From: Lumbricus terrestris
Taxonomy: Eukaryota > Annelida > Clitellata > Crassiclitellata > Lumbricidae
Direction of reading: 5' to 3'
Assembly (NCBI GenBank): GCA_949752735.1
Contig: OX457050.1
Coordinates: 41,812,784-41,876,783 of the forward strand
Length of the DNA: 64,000 nucleotides
Made by a program: the position numbers and the translations under genes. Of this stretch, positions 21,345 to 32,639 are shown one piece after another. The stretch's first letter is position 1, and the number at the start of each line of letters is the position of its first letter. Below the pieces are notes generated by a model. The model was not told where the DNA came from. It made no database searches and saw nothing but the letters and a program-made list of their open reading frames with translations.

Positions 21345-21922
21345 GGTGACTGGACAAAATGGTAGCGGACAAAATGGTAGCGCACAAAATGGTACGGACA
21401 AAATGGTATAGATGAAATGAAAGCTGGATTAGTGAATTTTTATATGTGAAATAGAAGCTGGATTAATGAAAAGACGCATGTGAAATGGAAGCTGGATGAA
21501 GGCTCTGCATGGATATTTTTATATATGTAATGCAAGCTGGATTTATGAAAATAGCGCTTTAGATATAGAAGCTGTATCAGGGTATTTTCATAGCTTAAAT
21601 AGAAGCTGGATTAATGACAGATGCATTACAAATGGAGGTTGAATAATGGAATCTTATGGCTGAAATTGAAGCTGGATGCATCATGAAAAACATGAACGAA
21701 AGACATCAATTCAGCTTCCATTTCTCAAGCATTTTTTTCGCCAATCCAGGCTACTTTTCTCAATCTGTTTTCTTCACTAGAGCTCTGCTTCAGCCACAAA
21801 AAAGCCATCCACCCTCTATTTCAGCAATAAAATACCCTCAACCAGCTTCCATTTAAACGTACCATTTTGTCCATAACATTTTGTCCGTACCATTTTGTCC
21901 GCTACCATTTTGTCCTAGAACC
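21345..21922. mobile_element. Foldback element E (GGACAAAATGGTAGC arms)
   Basis: The left arm (21345-21410) has four copies of the 15-bp phrase GGACAAAATGGTAGC. The right arm (21858-21922) has the inverse. The ends GGTGACTGGAC and, inverted, GGTTCTAGGAC are flanked by the 9-bp duplication GCAATGAAG at 21336-21344 and 21923-21931. The 578-bp element has a minisatellite core (AAGCTGGATT and its inverse) that changes orientation near 21700. Confidence 0.93.
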
Positions 21923-21931
21923 GCAATGAAG

Positions 21932-22564
21932 ATATGGAATGGCACAATATCTGACCTAATATTTTAGCTGACTTTACATGGAATGGCGTGCAGAGCCGTG
22001 TTTAACATAGGTCCATTCGGATGCCCCTGAGCCGAGAGTTTTGTTGCCATTGGCCAAATGTCTTAAAATTGCGAGTCTCAGTGTTAGCCTACTTAAACCT
22101 TTTGTAAAATCAGTAAGTGTAAGAAAACGTTGCGTACTGGCTTACTGACCCGCTACAGCCGACAAACCACGTTGGTTAGCCTATTGAACAGCGAATTTTT
22201 GTAAATTTATCTTGTAAGAATGCCGAACGGCACTTTGACCCTGCTGCAACACTTTGCACCGACACTCGAAGAACCTTACACACGGCCCTGATGGCGTGCT
22301 TCTGAGTACAGGTGCCCAATGATTCAGTCAGCTATGATAACGATTTGCTTAAACTCATATATCTGATTTTAAAAAATTAACTAATTCCTGAAACTTTGAT
22401 CTTCCCACTATTGCTTGTTGGTCAGTTAAATGTGAATTGGCAACAAAGGTCATTCTTATGTCATGAGCTGCAATGAAATTATGTTTTATATTTTGAAATA
22501 TGTCTAATTTTTTGGAGGTTTACTGTTATTTGTAGCAAGCATGAAGATAGCGAACAACATTCTT
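21932..22564. other. No recognisable feature
   Basis: No gene or repeat was recognised. Confidence 0.4.
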
Positions 22565-22568
22565 TTAA

Positions 22569-23218
22569 TACTCGAGTGCCCAAGGTATTTTTTTGTACAC
22601 GAAGGCCCAAGGGGGGTCCGCGCGGACCCCAGCGTTTTTTTGTGAATATCTTGAGAAGGGATTGGAATTTCGTCACAGAATTTAGTTCTATGTGATCCCA
22701 AATGAATTTGCAATCGATTGATGTATCTTATAACACAATAGCACCACCTGGTGTAAAATAGGAGTGTCAAATATCGTGATACACATTTTATGCTTTCTTG
22801 CGTCATTTACCGAAGGAAGCCTATCGTTTTCATGTTTGTATCTTGAGAAGGGATTGGAATATTGTTACAGAATTTAGTTCTATGTAATCCCAAATGAATT
22901 TGCAATCGATTGATGTATCTTATATCACAATAATTTATATGAATCTTTATTTCATATAACGTGCGCTGACCATTTATTTATTGGCCAGTAACCATACGCA
23001 TGTATGACAAATAGCCGCATATCGTGCGGTACCCTTAGTATATGCTTTGGTTGTGGGGTATGGGGCTGGACAATACTCACGCAAAATATACCATTCGATG
23101 CCCAAATGGTTGCTCTAGGAATACCTAAAAGCATTTTTGCAGATCCATAGCCGTTAAAAAGTTATCCGGGAAAAACGGGCCTGGGGTCCGGTCGGACCCC
23201 CTTTTGGGCATTCGAGGG
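22569..23218. mobile_element. TTAA-flanked MITE (piggyBac-like)
   Basis: TTAA at 22565-22568 and 23219-23222 flanks inverted ends (TACTCGAGTGCCCAAGG and, inverted, CCCTCGAATGCCCAAAAG). Sub-terminal GGGGTCCGCGCGGACCCC and GGGGTCCGGTCGGACCCC palindromes lie at each side. The interior holds a direct duplication of about 95 bp (22647-22741 and 22840-22933) starting ATCTTGAGAAGGGATTGGAA. No transposase is encoded. Confidence 0.8.
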
Positions 23219-23222
23219 TTAA

Positions 23223-23814
23223 CAATAAAAAATTAAGTTGCAAGACAAGGTCCACGTAACCCAAATCTACACCAAGAACATTACAGATATTCTGTCTGTG
23301 TACAACGTTTCCTATGACCTACTACTTCACCCACTTAAGCAAAGTTTTGATTGCCTAAGGATTTCATTATGGTTCTTAGTCTATGAATCTCAAACGAAAA
23401 TATTTAGGAACTCACAACCAGGCTGTTGGTGGAAAGCCTAGAGCTAATTACAATTGGATGAACAATCATTGAACATTCTTCACAGGCAATTCCTTTGAAT
23501 TGCATACCGGAATTGATGCTTATCAATAGCTTTTCGAATATCAACTCTGTCTCCAATCAGGTGATTGGAGAAATAATCTACAGCAGAGACACGGATGACA
23601 ATTATTTCAGAAACTCAAGGTGATCATGTGACTGTTCATTAAAACACCCAGACTGAAAAAAAAGCAGTGAAAATACCAACCAGGACAGCAATAGCCTGAT
23701 GGCTAATATGATAACATTGTACAGGAGACAGGAAATATGGGTGCCAGATATATAATATAATCAGTGTAGAATCTAGCAAAGCTCACGAGAACTCATCCTG
23801 TACAGGAGCCAGCC
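23223..23814 (+). other. 5' flank of zinc-finger pseudogene
   Basis: No transposon or coding match was recognised. It may hold the promoter or 5' UTR of the zinc-finger copy starting at 23815. It does not obviously share the upstream block found at the other paralogues. Confidence 0.35.
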
Positions 23815-25411
23815 ATGTCGGCAAAACAGTACTGGTGCGATTTATGTAAGAAATCATTTGCTAATCAGTCTTCTCTGACAATTCACATGAGAACTCATAC
23901 CGGAGAGAAACCATACACCTGCCAGCTATGTGAGAAAACGTTTACTCAAGATAATCAACTGAAAACGCACATGAGAACCCACACTGGTGAAAAACCATAC
24001 AAATGTCAGATATGTCAAAAGTCATTTACTTGTGGTAGTAATCTGAAAATTCACTTGAGATCTCATTCTGGGGAAAATGATGCAGTTGTCATTTATGCCA
24101 GAAATCATTTGGTGATGAGTCTTCTCTGAAAACTCATATGAGATCCCATACTGGTGATAAACCTTATAAGTGTCATATATGCGAACAGTCATTTAGTCAG
24201 GGTGGTTCTATGAAAATACACATGAGAACTCATACGGGAGAGAAACCGTATTTGTGTCAGCTATGTCAAAAAACGTTTCGTCACGATTGCGTACTGAGAA
24301 CACACATGAGAACCCATATTGGTGAAAAACCATACAAATGTCAGTTTTGTAAAAAATCGTTTACTCAAACATGTAACTTGGCAGAACATATTAGAATACA
24401 TACTGGTGAAAAACCATACCAGTGCCAGATATGTCAGAAATCATTTACTGGATATAGTCATTTAAATGTTCACATGAGAAGCCATACTGGTGAAAAACCA
24501 TACAAGTGCCAGATATGCAAAAAATCGTTTACTACAGGCCATGAGCTGAAAATGCACATGAGATCCCATACCAGCGAAAAACCATATAGTTGTCATATGT
24601 GTGAGAAATCATTTGCTAGAAGCAGTCAGCTGACTAGGCACATGAGAACCCACACTGGTGACATGCCATACATGTGCCAGTTCTGTATGAAAACATTTAT
24701 GCAAGGTAGTGACCTGAAACTGCACATGAGAACACATACTGGAGATAAACCGCATGTCTGCCTGTTTTGTGCGAAATCATTTAATCGATCAGGTGGCTTA
24801 GTGGTACATATGAGAACACATACAGGTGAAAAACCGTACAAATGCCAATTATATCAGAAGTCATTTACATCAAGCGGTAATCTAAATATCCATATAAGAA
24901 TTCGTACTGGAGAGAAACCATACATGTGTGATGTTTGCAACAAAGGATTCACACACATTGGACATCTTAAGACACACAGAGGACGTCATGCAACAGAGAA
25001 GCAGCTTGCAATCAATGAACATCGGATCAAGAGAAGTTCCTTAGCAAAGCAGTTTCAACTCCATGCACAGTCAAAGGCTCTGAAAATGGGAAGTGAAGTA
25101 ACTGCCAACGTGTCTGAAAATTTCATTACATCTAGTAGTGCGGTTATTATCGATGAACCAAATGAACGTTACTCCAAGAAAATATGTCCAGATTCTATTG
25201 GAATTGCAAACCTTTCACCGGAGATTGAAGATGGAGAATGTCTGTTTGTAAGCAACGTCAGATCTCCTGGGGATGCACAAGCGTCTTTGTTAACATCAGA
25301 TCTTTTGGATGTGGTATATGTGACAATTTGCTCAAAACAAAGACAGCATTTATGGAGCATTGTTCTGTTCATCGATATTCTCCACCTGCTGAATTAATTT
25401 CTCACCTGTGA
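23815..25411 (+). pseudogene. C2H2 zinc-finger gene copy with two frameshifts
   Basis: From the ATG at 23815 three fingers are in frame. The frame is then lost near 24075, where the expected GAAAAACCATAC linker is one base short. Reading resumes one frame over at 24081 with C-x2-C...H-x3-H for ten further fingers and one degenerate finger, about 14 in all. Finger 13 has lost one Cys (CQLY) and one His. Near 25295 a second shift moves the frame away from the C-terminal module: in the correct frame 25298-25411 reads FGCGICDNLL...EHC-x2-H and YSPPAEL, then stop. With both shifts the protein would be truncated after three fingers, so a pseudogene is likely. Sequencing or assembly error is the alternative. 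The intact relatives bind DNA in the nucleus by family inference. Confidence 0.8.
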
Positions 25412-25508
25412 ATCGTTTGTCCATCTTCAGTTTTACAAGCAATGTTTTCATCAATCAAATCGCATTAAATTTTGTCATGCGTTCTTCTCATCGGTCCATT
25501 TCCTATTT
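25412..25508. other. Minisatellite remnant
   Basis: Degenerate units of the ATCAATCC / CCATTTCCTATTT type continue on the far side of the MITE at 25509 (ATTTCAGCTTTCATCAATCC). Confidence 0.4.
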
Positions 25509-25894
25509 GTGGCGCCGCACACCGAAATGAGCATTAAGGTGATTTCCAAACATATAGTGTTTGATGCATCATTTCAAAGGCCTTGTCTCAGGCGTCAAAA
25601 TGACACAAAAATTATTGCTCTAGCTTAATTCTAGCCGAAGATACAAGGGAAAAAGTGATCCAATTTAATTAATTAATTAATTAAATTTAATTAATTAGAA
25701 ATAATAATTTGCATATCAAGAGCATTAAAATAGCTTGGCTACTTGTCTTTTGAAAAAAAGTTCCAAAAAATTTTTTGGCAAATTTTTTTTATTACATTTC
25801 TTTTGAAAAAATAAAAAAATAAAAAAATACTATTTCTCTAATATCTCTGAAGTGTAATCTCCGACTTAATGCTCATTTCGGTGTGCGGCGCCAC
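25509..25894. mobile_element. MITE with long TIRs (GTGGCGCCGCACACCG)
   Basis: The inverted ends GTGGCGCCGCACACCGAAAT plus GAGCATTAAG are near-perfect over 30 bp, at 25509-25538 and 25865-25894. They are flanked by ATTT on both sides (25505-25508 and 25895-25898), which removal would merge into minisatellite sequence. The interior is A/T-rich with no reading frame. The superfamily is not assigned. Confidence 0.85.
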
Positions 25895-26003
25895 ATTTCA
25901 GCTTTCATCAATCCACCTTCAATTTATTTCAACAAAATAATGATTCATGACAGAATGTTGATGTCAAATTTTTGTGTACAAATAATGAGAATCCAAAAAA
26001 CAT

Positions 26004-26204
26004 TGCAGATGTCAGTTATGTCAGAAATCATTTACAACAGACAGTTATCTAAAGATCCATATAAGAACTCATACTGGAGAGAAACCATACATGTGTGATG
26101 TTTGTAAAAAAGAATTCGCAAATATTGGACATCTGAAGACACACAGAGGAGGTCATGCAACGGAGAAGCAGCATGCAATCAGTCATTTTGTTGTATCAGT
26201 TTGA
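26004..26204 (+). pseudogene. Zinc-finger gene fragment (last two fingers)
   Basis: In frame from 26004: [10 protein letters not shown]...H-x3-H, linker THTGEKPY, then CDVCKKEF...H-x4-H, ATEKQHA and a stop at 26202-26204. It matches the last two fingers of the copy at 23815 (CDVCNKGF, ATEKQLA). There is no start codon or upstream finger array, so this is a partial duplicate. Confidence 0.8.
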
Positions 26205-26804
26205 AATTATAGCGTAGATTATTATAAAATTATTATTGTGTGAACTTATTCTTCCACGTAATACAGTTGCATAATTGTGATGTTTAGATACAGAAAATAT
26301 GACATAGTAACTCTTTAACTGTAACACTATAGCCTAAAGTTTATTTTGCACAAATTTCATAGAACAATTTCGGAAAGAGGTTTTTTCTGATTATAGAGAT
26401 TATCTGGGGTTTCTTCTTATAGACATGACTTTTGTAAGTTGTTACCTATTTCTGACATGATTATAAGACTAAAATTCTACAGGTTATTTAAATGAAATGT
26501 TATGCTGTAGTTTCTAACGATGCTGTTCATAATGTCTCTTGTACTGGGTTCAATTCTCGGACACATTTATTGTTATTTATTAAATTTTGCCGCCCAAAAA
26601 CTTTTGCTGGATTGGTTATTTAACGCAGTTTGTGCAACAATTTTAAGCTTTTTGTGTTTAGCGTATATTCAAGTTGTATATTGAAAGTAGTGAGTTGAGA
26701 TAGCGTAAACTACACTTCGATTTTCTCTTAAACATTATATTTGTGTGTAATCTAGATTGTTGTGCTTCTTCGCCATTTTGTGTTTTGTTGTCATTGGTAA
26801 TAAT
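26205..26804. other. No recognisable feature
   Basis: AT-rich spacer with no gene or repeat recognised. Confidence 0.4.
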
Positions 26805-26812
26805 AAAATTAG

Positions 26813-27495
26813 GGTAATCCTTCACTTTAGGTAGTTTAATTATTTCAGCTGAAAATCACATGGGACAATTGTCTGAAACTGTCTGTAAGAGAACTTCAGA
26901 TTGATTAAAATGTGCTTGCTTAAATTGGAGCTGGATTCATTAAAATCTTTTTGATTAAATTGGAGGTGGATGGATGAGAATGTTCTTCCTTAACTGGGAG
27001 CTGGATGGATGAATTTTTTGGCAAAGTTGTAGCTGGATGGATGATAAAAAGTTTAAGAAATGGAAGCGGGATCAAGGGATTTTAGATCTTAATTAGAAGC
27101 TGGATGAAGCGTTTTATCATTAATCCGGTTTCCATTTCTCAAACGTTATTTTCGTCAATCCAGCTTCTATTTCACCTATAAGGAACCTTCTTCATCCAGC
27201 TTCCATTTTAGAGATTTAAATACCTTAATCCATCTTCCACTTCACATATAAAGATACCTTGATCCAGCTTCCACTTCACATATAAAGATACCTTAATTCA
27301 GCTTCCATTTCTTTCCAATTTAAGGCAAGACATTTTAATCAATCCAGCTCCAATTTAAGGCATGACACTTTCATCCGAAAAATTACGACGACGGAGTGAC
27401 AAACAATAGACTACATATTTAGAACACCAATACATATATGATATAGCGTGTTAATAAGCGTGAAATAATTAAACTACCTAAAGTGAAGGATTACC
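26813..27495. mobile_element. TIR element K (GGTAATCCTTCACTTTAGG)
   Basis: The inverted ends GGTAATCCTTCACTTTAGG plus TAGTTTAATTATTTCA are about 34 bp and near-perfect. The exact 8-bp duplication AAAATTAG lies at 26805-26812 and 27496-27503. The 683-bp element has a minisatellite core at about 26915-27375 (GGAGCTGGATGGATGA, then the inverse ATCCAGCTTCCATTT) that changes orientation in the middle. Confidence 0.93.
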
Positions 27496-27654
27496 AAAAT
27501 TAGCTTTATGTTGTCAAATTACACAACAAAATGCATTACATATAATTTGTATAATACATCGAAATTTTATATTTGGCATTGTTCTTTATTATTTAATTTG
27601 GTTATTGTTGCTGGATCATTTTAATGTCCTCAATGTCTTATTTGACATTGGTAA

Positions 27655-28895
27655 GTTGCTCTAATCATCGACTTTCTCCACCTGACGACTTAGCTGCTGA
27701 CCTTTGCTGAATAATTATGATTACAAATATCTGCGATCAAAACAGTTGTATCTTGAGATAAAGATGCTGTAGAAGTTCTTGCTGCTATATAGTGACATTG
27801 CAATTAAAAAGATGATTAGTGTCACCCTCCTCCTTCATACTGGTTTGGGACTGGCACTGTCAGAGTACAAACAGTGGCGGCGTTATTATGGAAGTTAGAT
27901 TTCCGAGTTAATGCGTTGTTGATGAGTCAAATGAACGTTTATCAATACACGTATAATCTGGATTTTTTGGATGTGGTGTATGTCAGGGGTTCTCAAACTT
28001 TATTTTTTTTGTACCCCAAGCAAAAATATCGAATGATGGCGTACCCCCAGCAAAGTGAGATCAGAAAAAATGCCATTGCGATGTCCTCTGGCAGTGACAA
28101 CTAAACGTCCATTTAATCATTGGTGACATCGTTTATTAGAGTCTAGGCCTAAGCCCCTATAAAGGGAGCAAAATCTAGTTTTGAATCATACAATCTTATC
28201 AGCAATTTTAAAATGAAAAATTGTTCTTTAACCCCTGCAAAAAGAGGAAAGAGCCAACCTATAGTGCCGTGCACAGGCTTGTTCAGGTTAGCACAGATTT
28301 ACAATATCTGGTTTAATATTTGTCAATTTCAAACGCAAATTTACCCCATGTTTGTTTTTGATGGCAAGAATTATAGTTAACAGTTTCACTGTTATGACGT
28401 GCTGAAAGGAATCACACAATTTAAAGATCGACCAGAAATTAATAATTTGGCCGATTCAACTCTCTGCTATTTTAGCTCTATAATATATAGTCTGAGATAT
28501 TCTGGCTTTGGTACTTTCAACCATTTATACATAAGGCCTATTTGTTTCAAAATTATAGTAATAGACCTACACATAAATATGCTGCATGCACTGCATTGTA
28601 TGTGAGTCTATTTATATGATGTGAAAGAAAGAAATGACGATGCTGTTATATGTTGCAACGTGAAAAATCACTGCTAATCAAAGAAAGATGGACAAAGTCC
28701 ATAAACTCAAAGAAAATTTATATTTCTGGAATTTTTCGCGTACCCCCTACCGGCGCCTGGCGTACCCCTGGGGGTACGCGTATCACAGTTTGAGAACCCC
28801 TGGTGTATGTGATGAATTGATTGAGATAGATGGGTAATTTCTAGAGCATTGTTCCGGCCATCAATTTACTTCACATGACGACTTAGCTGCTGACC
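27655..28895 (+). pseudogene. Two decayed zinc-finger C-terminal copies
   Basis: At 27655-27709 the frame reads CSNH-R-LSPPDDLAADLC and stop, the end of the family's C-terminal module. Downstream sequence to about 27895 matches, inverted, the 3' flank of the gene at 42244, so it is a partial duplicate of that locus. A second copy follows: DESNERLS near 27920, FGCGVC at 27965-27983, then after the hAT at 27984-28802, CDELIEIDG, a stop codon, FLEHCSGH and DDLAADLC with a final stop near 28892. Both copies are dead. Confidence 0.8.
27984..28802. mobile_element. hAT MITE inserted in zinc-finger pseudogene
   Basis: The ends CAGGGGTTCTCAAACTTTAT and, inverted, CAGGGGTTCTCAAACTGTG are typical hAT termini. 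The exact 8-bp duplication GTGTATGT lies at 27976-27983 and 28803-28810. The insertion falls in the second Cys codon region of the FGCGVC motif. It is 819 bp with no transposase. Confidence 0.95.
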
Positions 28896-29457
28896 TGTGC
28901 TGAACTACCAAAAAATAATAGCCTCGAAGCCGTTTCTTCAAGTGACTTTAACGGCAATTAGTATTTTAGTTACAGACGAAAATATTGATAACTAACCACG
29001 ATGTGGGAAGACGGATGAAAATCTTCAGAACAAAACAAGAAGCGGGATAATTTTTTCTGAATTTTGCGCGCAATAAATTAAGGCGATGAATGATGCAAAT
29101 CTACGTATCTGCGAATAACGCACTAATATTATACTAAGCAAAAACAACGCATATGCAGATACGTGGTTTTTGCTTAATTAGTAGGCTATGCCATGCGGTT
29201 TCTGCAGATACGTGGTTTTCATACACGCTGGTTCCCTGTGATGAAATCAAGATAAGAGTGTCTTATTTTTTTTCCAAGGTGTAGGACCATCAATACATGC
29301 AGAAACTGCATCTAACTCAAAACGGACAAATTTTCAATTACGTGGTTATTGCTTATGAGGGCAGTATAGGCCTACTCTTTAGCATATAATTGTCATAAAG
29401 AGAAAGTCATTATAGGCTATTAGAAAGTCTGTGTAGGCTACATAGCTTATTCTAGAA
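28896..29457. other. No gene; recurring GCAGATACGTGG phrase
   Basis: The phrase GCAGATACGTGGTTT occurs at 29155 and 29203, with a related inverted form near 29105 (CTACGTATCTGCG). This could be a worn foldback arm; nothing else was recognised. Confidence 0.3.
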
Positions 29458-30720
29458 TCCATAATATAAAATCTGATATTCACTAGATGGCAGAGTCATA
29501 CCCTTATGGCGCCAGCTTTCATTGCGCCAAAACACGCATTTAGTATCGCTAGCCATTTTGTACGGATGGACGTAGAAGTCAGATTGTCGTTTATAATATT
29601 ATACAATTGAGAATAAAACAACGGGTCATTTCTTATCATTCATTTAACACAGTTTTGTCTTAAACCTGCAATGCAAATGTCGGTCATTGTTGGTGTTGAT
29701 CGTTGAATAGTTCGAAGTTAGAGTTCAGTCTAGGAGATTACAGTTGAAAGTCCTCCAGACCAAGAAGCCAATGTTTTTCGTTATATTCAGATTCATGTAA
29801 TGAACTGATAGCAGTTACATGTAACTTATTTAAGTTACGACCGTCTGAATCACACGATTCAGGGTTATTGTTACTGACGTCTCGGTAGGAAGTAAACAGT
29901 ATGGCGGTCGCAGATACACGCAGAATAGAGCGGTCTCAACTCCGGCGATCGATAGCCCAATGTTTCCGCTTAATAGTCAATGGTCAAAAGACACGGCAAG
30001 TGTGCAATAAGACAGCAGGCAAAAATAAGTAAGTAAGTAAAAGTCCAGCTTTTTCAATTGCATCAGCTGTTTTATGAATCCAACTTCTGTTTCAATAATG
30101 ATTATTTTTCATCAACCCAGCTCCAATTTAATCGGAAACATTTTAATCAATCCAGCTCCTATTTAATTAAGAAGATCCTTATCCATCCAGCTCTAATTTA
30201 ATAAACAACATTGTCATCAATCCTGCTCCAATCTAAGCTATAATATTTTTATTAACCCAGCTTCTGTTTCTCGCCTGTTATTTTCGTCAGCCCAGCTTCT
30301 ATTTCAAATATAAGAATACCATCATCCAGCTTCCATTACTTAAGCGTTTTTACATCAATCCGACTTCTATTTCAGATCTAGAAATACCTTCATCACTTAC
30401 TTACTTACTTACTTCACACAACATCACTGACTGAAGCGGGACCCCAATGTTTCGCGCGGAAACATTGGGCTATCGATCGCCGGAGTTGAGGCCGCTCTAT
30501 TCTGCGTGTATCTGTGACCGCCATACTGTTTACTTCCTACCGAGACGTCAGTAACAATAACCCGATTCAGTTATTCAGACGGTTGTGGTTAAGCCGTATA
30601 ATTATTACGTTGCTGGGTAATCTGCTGTTTTAGCGGAATAAATATTGCATGGGATTCAGTGTTGATGGCATACAAGTCGGATTAACGAAACAATTCTTGC
30701 TGAATAAAAATCGGGTCGAT
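29458..30720 (+). repeat. Dispersed repeat R1, interrupted copy
   Basis: R1 in this orientation runs from TATTCACTAGATGGCAGAGT through AGCCATTTTGTACGGATGGA and TTGGTGTTGATCGTTGAATA to TTTAGCGGAATAAATATTGC and GATGGCATACAAGTCGGATT. Other copies, opposite in orientation, are at 39109-39585, 45780-46105 and 52560-53205. A partial copy is at 54655. This copy is split by the TIR element at 29863-30562. Confidence 0.75.
29863..30562 (+). mobile_element. TIR element L1 (GGTTATTGTTACTGACG)
   Basis: The inverted arms begin GGTTATTGTTACTGACG and share about 110 bp, including TAGGAAGTAAACAGTATGGC and CGGCGATCGATAGCCCAATG. The exact 8-bp duplication CGATTCAG lies at 29855-29862 and 30563-30570. The 700-bp element has a minisatellite core (30040-30400) bounded by AAGTAAGTAAGTAA and its inverse. 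The same element, reversed, occurs at 44870-45559. Confidence 0.95.
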
Positions 30721-30781
30721 GAAAATAATTTTTACTCCAGATAGAAATGGGATTTATGGATACAAATTGCTGAAATTTTTA

Positions 30782-31911
30782 GCTGACATGACAATTCGGC
30801 GACAGACAATTCGGCGACAGACAATTCGGCGACTGACAATTCGGCGACAGACAATTCGGCGACAGACAATTCGGCGACAGACAATTCGGCGCCAGACAAT
30901 TCGGCGCCGTTCGCGCGTCGTTTTATGACGAACATCAAACGGAATCTTTTCTTCAATTCAGCTTCCATTTAAGCAAGACTGTTTCCATTCATCCAGCTTC
31001 CATTTAAGCAAGAATATTTTCTTCAATCCAGCTTCCAGTTAAGCAAGACTGCTTTCATCAATCCAGCTTCCATTTAAGCAAGACTGTTTCGATTCATCCA
31101 GCTTCCATTTGAGCAAGAATATTTTCTTCAATCCAGCTTCCAGTTAAGCATTACTATTTTCTTCAATCCATATTCCATTTAAGCAAGAATTTTTTCTTCA
31201 CTCCAGCTTCCATTTAAGCAAGAATATTTTCTTCAATCCAGCTTCCAGTTAAGCATGACTATTTTCTTCAATCCATCTTCCATTTATGCAAGGCTATTTT
31301 CTTCACTCCAGCTTCCATTTAAGCAAGAATATTTTCTTCAATCCAGCTTCCAGTTAAGCATGACTATTTTCTTCAATCCATCTTCCATTTAAGCAAGAAT
31401 TTTTTCTTCACTCCAGCTTCCATTTAAGCAAGACTATTTTCTTCACTCCAGCTTCCAGTTAAGCAAGACTATTTTCTTCAATCCAGCTTTCATTTAAGCA
31501 AGAATATTTTCTTCAATCCAGCTTCCAGTTAAGCATGACTATTTTCTTCAATCCATCTTCCATTTAAGCAAGAATTTTTCTTCACTCCAGCTTCCATTTA
31601 AGCAAGAATATTTTCTTCACTCCAGCTTCCATTTAAGCAAGACTATTTTCTTCACTCCAGCTTCCAGCTAAGCAAGACTATTTTCTTCAATCCAGCTTCC
31701 AGTTAAACAAGAATATTTTCTTCAATCCAGCTTCCAGTTAAGCTGTCTTTATGGTGTTAAAGATTTTAATAAATTTACATGCTGGGGCCGAATTGTCTGG
31801 CGCCGAATTTTCTGGGCGCCGAATTGTCTGTCGCCAAACTGTCTGTCGCCGAATTGTCAGTCGCCGAATTGTCTGTCGCCGAATTGTCTGTCGCCGAATT
31901 GTCATGGAACC
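30782..31911. mobile_element. Foldback element D (GACAATTCGGCGACA arms)
   Basis: The left arm (30790-30910) has about eight copies of the 15-bp phrase GACAATTCGGCGACA. The right arm (31786-31911) has the inverse. Within the last repeats CGACAG becomes CGCCAG on both sides. The core (30950-31745) is a regular array of about 21 units of 35-37 bp containing AATCCAGCTTCCATTTAAGC and AAGAATATTTTCTTC. The right end, inverted, reads GGTTCCATGACAATTCGG. No target duplication was found. Confidence 0.85.
30950..31745. repeat. 35-37 bp minisatellite, about 21 units
   Basis: This is the most regular example of the core minisatellite. Units alternate between CCATTTAAGCAAGAATATTT and CCAGTTAAGCATGACTATTT types, so blocks of several units have been duplicated together. 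Confidence 0.9.
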
Positions 31912-32089
31912 CTGATGCAGTACTAGTTAAATGAAGCGGTGTTCATGGAGTGACACAGTAGAGTACCGAGTTGCAGTAGTCAAGGGGAGGGCTGGCGAGG
32001 AGGATGTCCCCTCTCCAAATTTGAATTTCCTCAAATTTCCACACTACTACTAGCATGCTCTTGGCAGTACCCGGTCATGATGTCTAGGG

Positions 32090-32575
32090 CGCAGGTTATA
32101 ACCCATTTGTTTTGCTGGTGATGTCTGGAGCGCAGGATATAACCAATTATTTTGTTTTGCTGGTGATGATGTCTGGGGCACAGGTTATAACCCATTTGTT
32201 TTGCTGGTGATGATGTCTGGGGCGCAGGTTATAACCATTTTGATGCTGACTATTCATCAGGGCTTTGGAGTTAGCTGCCCCTTTCTTGCTGCCTAGCATA
32301 CACCACCTTGCAGGAGCTGCATAAAGCAAACGCGACAGCGTTGTAGAGCTCTCTGTACCACATCGTGGATCTTGAGGCCAGCTAGACCATGAGCAGCGAG
32401 CACACGGAAGGCATAAAGAGACTGCCTGGTCCTACAACATATCTTATCAATGTGTATGTCAAAACTAAGATCATCAGACAACATCAAACCAAGAACCTTT
32501 AAGTTTTGAACCATAGTTAAACCTGGTGTGTCTGTTGGATCGGTCCCTCACCTGCGCACCCTATGTCTTCTGACA
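32090..32575 (-). mobile_element. LINE RT fragment (minus strand), degenerate
   Basis: The minus-strand frame 32514-32293 reads LKVLGLMLSDDLSFDIHIDK and LYAFRVLAAHG, a conserved stretch at the end of the reverse transcriptase domain. A frameshift leads to YAAPARW (normally YASPAWW) and then YNLRPRHH, near the LINE C-terminus. The last part is expanded into about four tandem copies (32090-32235) of GATGTCTGGGGCGCAGGTTA plus TAACCCATTTGTTTTGCTG. It is truncated and inactive. Confidence 0.8.
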
Positions 32576-32639
32576 ATCAGCGTGTTAATAAGGCGACGAG
32601 CAATTGAAGCCCACTGAATTGAAAGGAAATGATGAAAAG

